Shown here: in pieces, positions 58,966-64,000 of the stretch | Position numbering within the stretch: position 1 is the stretch's first letter | Layout: each line of letters starts with the position of its first letter | Assembly: GCA_951230915.1 (NCBI GenBank) | Contig: OX579635.1 | Span: 15,128,001-15,192,000, forward strand | Direction: 5' to 3' | DNA length: 64,000 nt | DNA from: Antitrichia curtipendula | Lineage: Eukaryota > Streptophyta > Bryopsida > Hypnales > Leucodontaceae | Notes under the pieces: generated by a model | Database searches by the model: none | Seen by the model: the letters and a program-made list of their open reading frames with translations, nothing else | What the model was told of the DNA's origin: nothing | Program-made: the position numbers and the translations under genes

Positions 58966-61328
58966 TCAAAGGGGGCGCTTAGAAATTTTTACCAACCAAC
59001 ATGTGACATAATATAGGAAAACATTAAATTCATAATGTAAAAAACTTTAAGAAAAACTTTGAGGTAATATAGAGAATACAAATTACTCTACATGAACTTA
59101 TAAGTAAGATACAAAATGTGAATAATACATTAAATTCAATTTTTTTTCTCCTAAGATAGGGTAGAGTGTATTGGTCCTAGAAATTTATGTTGAGTAGGTT
59201 CAATTTAGGATAATGTTGATTTGCTTTGGTTCGATGACAAATTGTATAACATTTTATGTTCGTCCCCAATGAGGTCCTCTCTTCTCCAAGAATGCACATT
59301 CTTGAATTTTTGACTTTGGATTTTGTAAGCTTAAGTAACCTTGGATGTTTGGAATTGTTGTTCATTTTTCACAAAATCCTCGTGGGTGCTTCACGTGCCG
59401 AACTACCAATGCATTCAATCCTTTTATTCATTGTTATTGACGATTACCTTTCCACTTCAAATAAATGTTTTTCTTCTTCTGTACGTGTATCACGTTAGTT
59501 GAATGTTTAGGATTTAGGATTTTTTTAGGCGGAATTGCATTGAGTATAGTTTAGTTCCCCCCCTGCAAGCTATCAGTACGTGCTTACGGTGACAGTTTAG
59601 GATTTGATAGAGGTTTTAGTGTTTTGGGGTTGCTGGTTTAGGATGTTGTAGTTTGGAGGTTCTTATCCACTATGTTTTTTTATGTGTTTTTTCAAAAGCG
59701 AGCAATAAAGATTAACACTCTAGGATGATAGATCCTTAGGGATTAGGAGAGATTCTTTTAACGGTGTTGCTACGGGTGGTGGATTCTATGCTAACAGAGT
59801 GTACAACATCTGCGACATGCAGAGATTGGCAACAAGCTCTAGAGACATCAATAGAGTATGCCTCCCTCAAACTTGCAAAGTTTCAGTTGTAGCAGGTGCC
59901 CCGACACTTCAATTTTGAAGGCGATTTGTTTGTGTTGGACCAATTTGACCGCAACATTGAGTTTTTTTCAAAATCCTAGAAGCTTTAGGCACCAATTTCA
60001 GATCATCTCCAAACTTCATTGTTGTCATATCTAAGTGCCAATGAATTGAAGGAGCTTCATGATATTTTGTACCGCAGGTGGGCGCCTACAGAGGTTCATG
60101 AGGCATTGAGATCAAATTGGCACAACTTCTCACTCATGTGGATGACGCTTGAAGTGCACAAATGACACGTTTTACCATTGTGGTTTAGCCTCCTAGTTTA
60201 GTGTGTTTTTTCTCCTCATTCTTGTAGATGACTAGAGATTTTTTTTGGAATTTCATGTAATACATGGAGCTTCTCATATAGTAGCCCAAACTTTTTGTAT
60301 TTATAATTGTGTTGGATGAATGCTCTTTACCGGCAAAGTCCTTTTTTGTTCTCTTGTGGTTGCATTGTTCAAACTTGAACTTATGCAATTGAGTTTTGCT
60401 TTTCCATTTTTTTTGGTGCTTCACACATCTTTGTCCTTTTGATAAACTAGTTTAATTTCAGTTTTCCATTTTGTTTTGGGCCAAATGCACTTCTTTCTTT
60501 TTTGTATGTAGACTATGTTTTTATTTTCTATTTGGGGGGGGGGCGGCTTACTAACTTTGTTGCTTAATTGTTTGCGATGGGCCAGGTACATGAGAATGTT
60601 ATAGATGGTAATGCTAGCAGTTTCTACTTCAACTATTTCCATTTTTGTCTTTTGTTTTGTTTTGTATTTGGTTTTTATAGTTTTGTGTTCAATGTTGGAA
60701 TTCAAGATTTAGTCTATTCCATGTGCATTTCTACTTGTTCCATAGCTATGTGTTTGGTTTTCATCTTTGTTTATTTCAGACTATGATTTTTAGATTTTCA
60801 AGTATGTTGCATATATACAGTACATGAAGGTGGATTGTTTGCTTGTTGTCTTTGTTGTCTTTAGTATCCTAAACGCACTCTTGTGTTTTTGTTTTTTGTC
60901 TTTGCATAAGCATAGCATGATGAAATTCACATTCCATGTATAAAACATACAACAATGTTAAGGCAATAAGGTGTGGTAAGTGCTTGAAATTGTATACAGT
61001 GAAGTTATATTTTAAGTTTATGTGGTATATTTTTGTCTTTAATCTTTGCATTTCCTTCTTTTTTTCACTTCACTTTTCTTCTTAGTAAGAAAGTAAGGGT
61101 GTTAGAAATTGACCCTACTTTAGAATTCCAAGTAATTGTAGGGAGGCATAAAATACCAAAAAAGAAGAAATTAGGTAATAATAGGGAGCATTTAATTTCT
61201 CATTGTCATTGTCAACTAAATATCCTTCAAAATAAAATAAAAGCAACTGCATGTGATGTACACTCCCCACCCACCCCACAAAGTACACCACTTGGGACTA
61301 ATCTTGAATTTCTAATTTTGTATGATAC
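58966..61328 (+). mobile_element. 2.36-kb insertion (family C, copy 2) splitting a family A element
   Basis: Everything between the two halves of the A copy is foreign to it. The last 1 kb resembles 12,360-13,390. Broken coding traces lie near 59,800-60,170, including LSANELKELHDILYRRWAPT in one frame and a preceding piece QVPRHFNFEGDLFVLDQFDR in another, separated by stops. I do not recognise them; they may be relics of a transposase or of a captured gene. Terminal repeats and a target duplication were not visible, so the exact ends are approximate. Confidence 0.6.
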
Positions 61329-61934
61329 AAATTTGAGTTGAGAATCTAGGATTTTTTTTTTTAAAAACACACTTAGTTTTCATTTCATTAAAAATCATTA
61401 AGTAGAAATAGGTTCAAGATTGAAGAAAAATCTAAATTGTTAGTAACACTAAGATGGAATTGAAATACACTAATCTCAATGGTGAGATTGTTCTAACAAG
61501 AGACCTAACCTTGTGATTTCTATTTTTTTTAATTATGAAAATGAAGGTCAAAATTGAATCCTGCAAGTTATTTTTTAAGAAGATGCTCTAATTGCCCTCA
61601 AAACAAGATTGTCCATAACTTTCGCATAACAAACCCAAATGGAATAATCAAATATTTCCATATACGTAAAAATATAATGTATCAAAAAATTAATTAATTT
61701 TTTCACTTTAAGGTTTTTTAAAGGTTTTTTCTACTTATCGAACTAAAAAAGGGCTTTTTGAGTCATAATTTTGCTTTCGAACTTTGATTGAAATAAAATT
61801 TATATTTTTGGAAAGCTAATGTGTTTTTCTATCTTCACCAAAAAATTCAAAAAATCATGACAAACATTGAGACCATAGGAGTTTACCCAAATTCATTTTG
61901 TCCCCCGAGGGAACAATGAAACTTTAGGGATTAA
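61329..61934 (-). mobile_element. Family A element, split copy, right part
   Basis: It resumes with TTGAGTTGAGAATCTAGG and continues TTAAGTAGAAATAGGTTCAA, TGGTGAGATTGTTCTA, AAGATTGTCCATAACTTT and GTCCCCCGAGGGAACAAT, ending GAAACTTTAGGGATTAA. The two parts total 898 bases, close to the full length of A5 and A7. Confidence 0.8.
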
Positions 61935-64000
61935 AAGGTGTTGCATATACAAAAAAGCTTGTAACAATAAGAAGTGCTACAAAAATGACAACATATTTGC
62001 TACTTGAAATGATTGTTAGTAAATCCAAAATTTTGTAAAATCTTTATATAAATGACTACAAAAATACTTTAATGACTCCTTCAAATAATGGCAATCTTTA
62101 CAATTTCTACTTGAAATGTTCCCAAGTTTTTTTTAAGTTTAAGCAGTTATAATTCATATAGAAAAATTTAGGCTAAAAAAAAATCATTTATAATTATTGC
62201 TAAACAATACCCTAGTTGCTTGAAATATATCTTCATATTTTTATTTTACTAATGAAAATGGAAGTAATAAATCTTTCATGTATATATATAGATCCTACTA
62301 ACTATAATCTTAAATGATTAGTTCTTAACCTTTTTTTTTTTTTTTTTTTTTGCTTGATCTTGAACTTTCACAAAAATTTCCTTCAATTATCATCATTTTT
62401 CACTTAAAATGTTCTGAATGCATGTTTTTGAACATACGGTTTCAAAAAATGAAGTTTTAAATTCATCACCCCTTCATTTCAAATCAATAACAATGAAAAA
62501 TGATTTATGACACAAGTTTACTAATGACAAAACTGAAATGAATTGTGAAATTCATTAATTTTTTATTTGGTAAAAAAATTTATATTTCTCAAGTAGAGGA
62601 TGGTTCAATTTACCAACTACAATTTTAGGATTGGGTGCCAAAGGTCCTTATAGGTACCAAGCTAGTGCTCATATGGGACTTTGACACCAAGCTTTGACAC
62701 TATAGCTTGGTGCTCCAATCCCTTATTTCTCCTAGTTTTTTTTAAGAAAAATTGTAGTTTATATGAAATATAATGTTCAATTGTAAATTTGTACAATATT
62801 CATATCAACAAGGAAAATATATTGAAAATCTACGATAAATGTTAAACATTTAAGGGGAAATACCAAGTGAGAACTTACATTTTTTGTTTCAACACTATCA
62901 ATCACGATGAGACACAACAAGCTTGAATATTTTACACATGATTTGGCTAGAGTTGATTAACTCCGGAAAGATGGAGTGGAAGCAGCTCCAAGTGGGAAGA
63001 AGAAAAAGCTTCATAAACTTGTCTTTGGACAAAAGCACAAAACACTTGTTCATGTTGTTATGAGCCATTATTGGAGGTAGAAGTAAAAATATTTCAGCTT
63101 TTGAAATTAAAATATAAAAAAATAACACAAATAATAAATATTGTAAATAGTATATTTTTTTAAATTTTAATACAATAAATAATTCTCCACAAATTATGCA
63201 CAATTACACAAGTTAACGGAATATATTAGAAAAATAATATTTCAATATTTCAATTATTAGAAAATGATAAAAATATTTAAATATGTTAATTAATTAAATA
63301 ATAATTTTAAATAACTTTAGAGATACGAGATTCCAATGAAATGGTGGAGGAATATTTTTGAATGTCTTGAAATGTTTTCTAGTGCAAATGATTCTTTGTA
63401 TCCATATAGATAACAAAGAATCTACCTTTATTAGAGCGCATGGCATGTAGGAACTTGCTTTCCAAATTTACAATTGCAGCCCTTCGTGGTCTTGGGAACT
63501 TGACAATACTAATGACCATAAAATTGACAAAATATCTACAAAATAAGAAAATTATCTTTCTAATGGTCTAATTTTTTGAAAATTAAATAAATACATGAGT
63601 ACGGTAGGATTGCAAAATTCACTTTTAATACAAATCTCAACTATATCAATCCATATTCCTAAAGTTATACTTGTGGTATACATTTGCAACAAATTATACT
63701 CCACAGTTTCATGTTTTAATCCTATGTGGACCTAAAATTTCAAAGATGGTGTAAGAATAGCATTTGACAACAAGAAGCGGAAATAGATCTTTTGTATTTC
63801 AAGGCCACTTAGGCTATTGCTTTTACATGCTCTTGTAGAAACCAAGAGCCTCTACATTTGACCAATAGTAATGACTACATCCCTTGGTTATACTTGTAAT
63901 TTAATATTTTGTCACATTGTTTTACCATCCTTAACTTTTTGCCCCCTTCATGCAATGTTTAGCTAGAGTTAGGTGTTACTTTATCCCATGATGAAACACT
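61935..64000. other. AT-rich stretch to the window end, no feature recognised
   Basis: A T run of about 20 bases lies at 62,331-62,351. ACCAAGCTAGTG and CACTATAGCTTGGT near 62,657-62,713 form a short hairpin. The minus-strand frame 63,203-62,898 has no domain I recognise. Confidence 0.4.

Noticed and set aside
1..64000. tRNA, rRNA, CRISPR arrays, organellar inserts, bacterial operons
   Set aside because: A visual search for T-loop words (GGTTCGAATCC-like), rRNA cores and spaced direct repeats found none. The tandem repeats present have no CRISPR-like spacer pattern.

Overview
The window looks like an AT-rich nuclear segment of a land-plant genome. The evidence is a spliced plant-type SWEET sugar transporter with GT/AG introns, a spliced gene resembling plant Elongin-A, CACTA-type DNA transposon ends, and a degraded LINE retrotransposon among many small inverted-repeat elements. 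The species cannot be named from the sequence. No rRNA, tRNA, CRISPR array, organelle insert or bacterial-style operon was found.

Only two host genes can be supported. (1) An Elongin-A-like gene (plus, about 6.66-8.70 kb) reads well in five separate blocks, but its first two junctions do not keep a single frame. It is either a pseudogene or a gene whose model needs RNA data. (2) A complete six-exon SWEET gene (plus, 19,728-24,204; 258 residues) has every splice phase consistent and all four signature prolines. A cysteine sits where the second sugar-pocket asparagine is expected. The two genes show no functional link.

The rest is repeats. The dominant family, called A here, has ends of the form TTAACCCCTAAAGGACC. 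It occurs in about a dozen complete, nested, split or truncated copies between 8.7 and 62 kb. One copy lies in the last SWEET intron, one abuts the end of the Elongin-A-like gene, one carries a nested copy, and one is split by a 2.36-kb insertion. Further families are: B (3 copies), C (2 copies, one being the insertion that splits an A copy), D (3 copies with runs of TATCCGTA-like words), F (about 3 copies, one inside the LINE), G (2 copies) and H (3 copies). There are also two CACTA-like elements, several MITE-size foldbacks and a long near-palindrome at 56.5-56.9 kb.

Layout: 0-6 kb AT-rich non-coding with tandem repeats; 6.2-9.7 kb Elongin-A-like gene flanked by B and A copies; 9.7-16.2 kb repeats; 16.2-24.2 kb SWEET gene and its upstream region; 24.2-51.3 kb repeat mosaic; 51.3-54.1 kb LINE with a 16-bp target duplication; 54.1-64 kb repeats including the foldback and the split A element. 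Family names A-H are labels for this window only. Boundaries without clear terminal repeats are approximate. All similarities were judged by eye, without alignment software.
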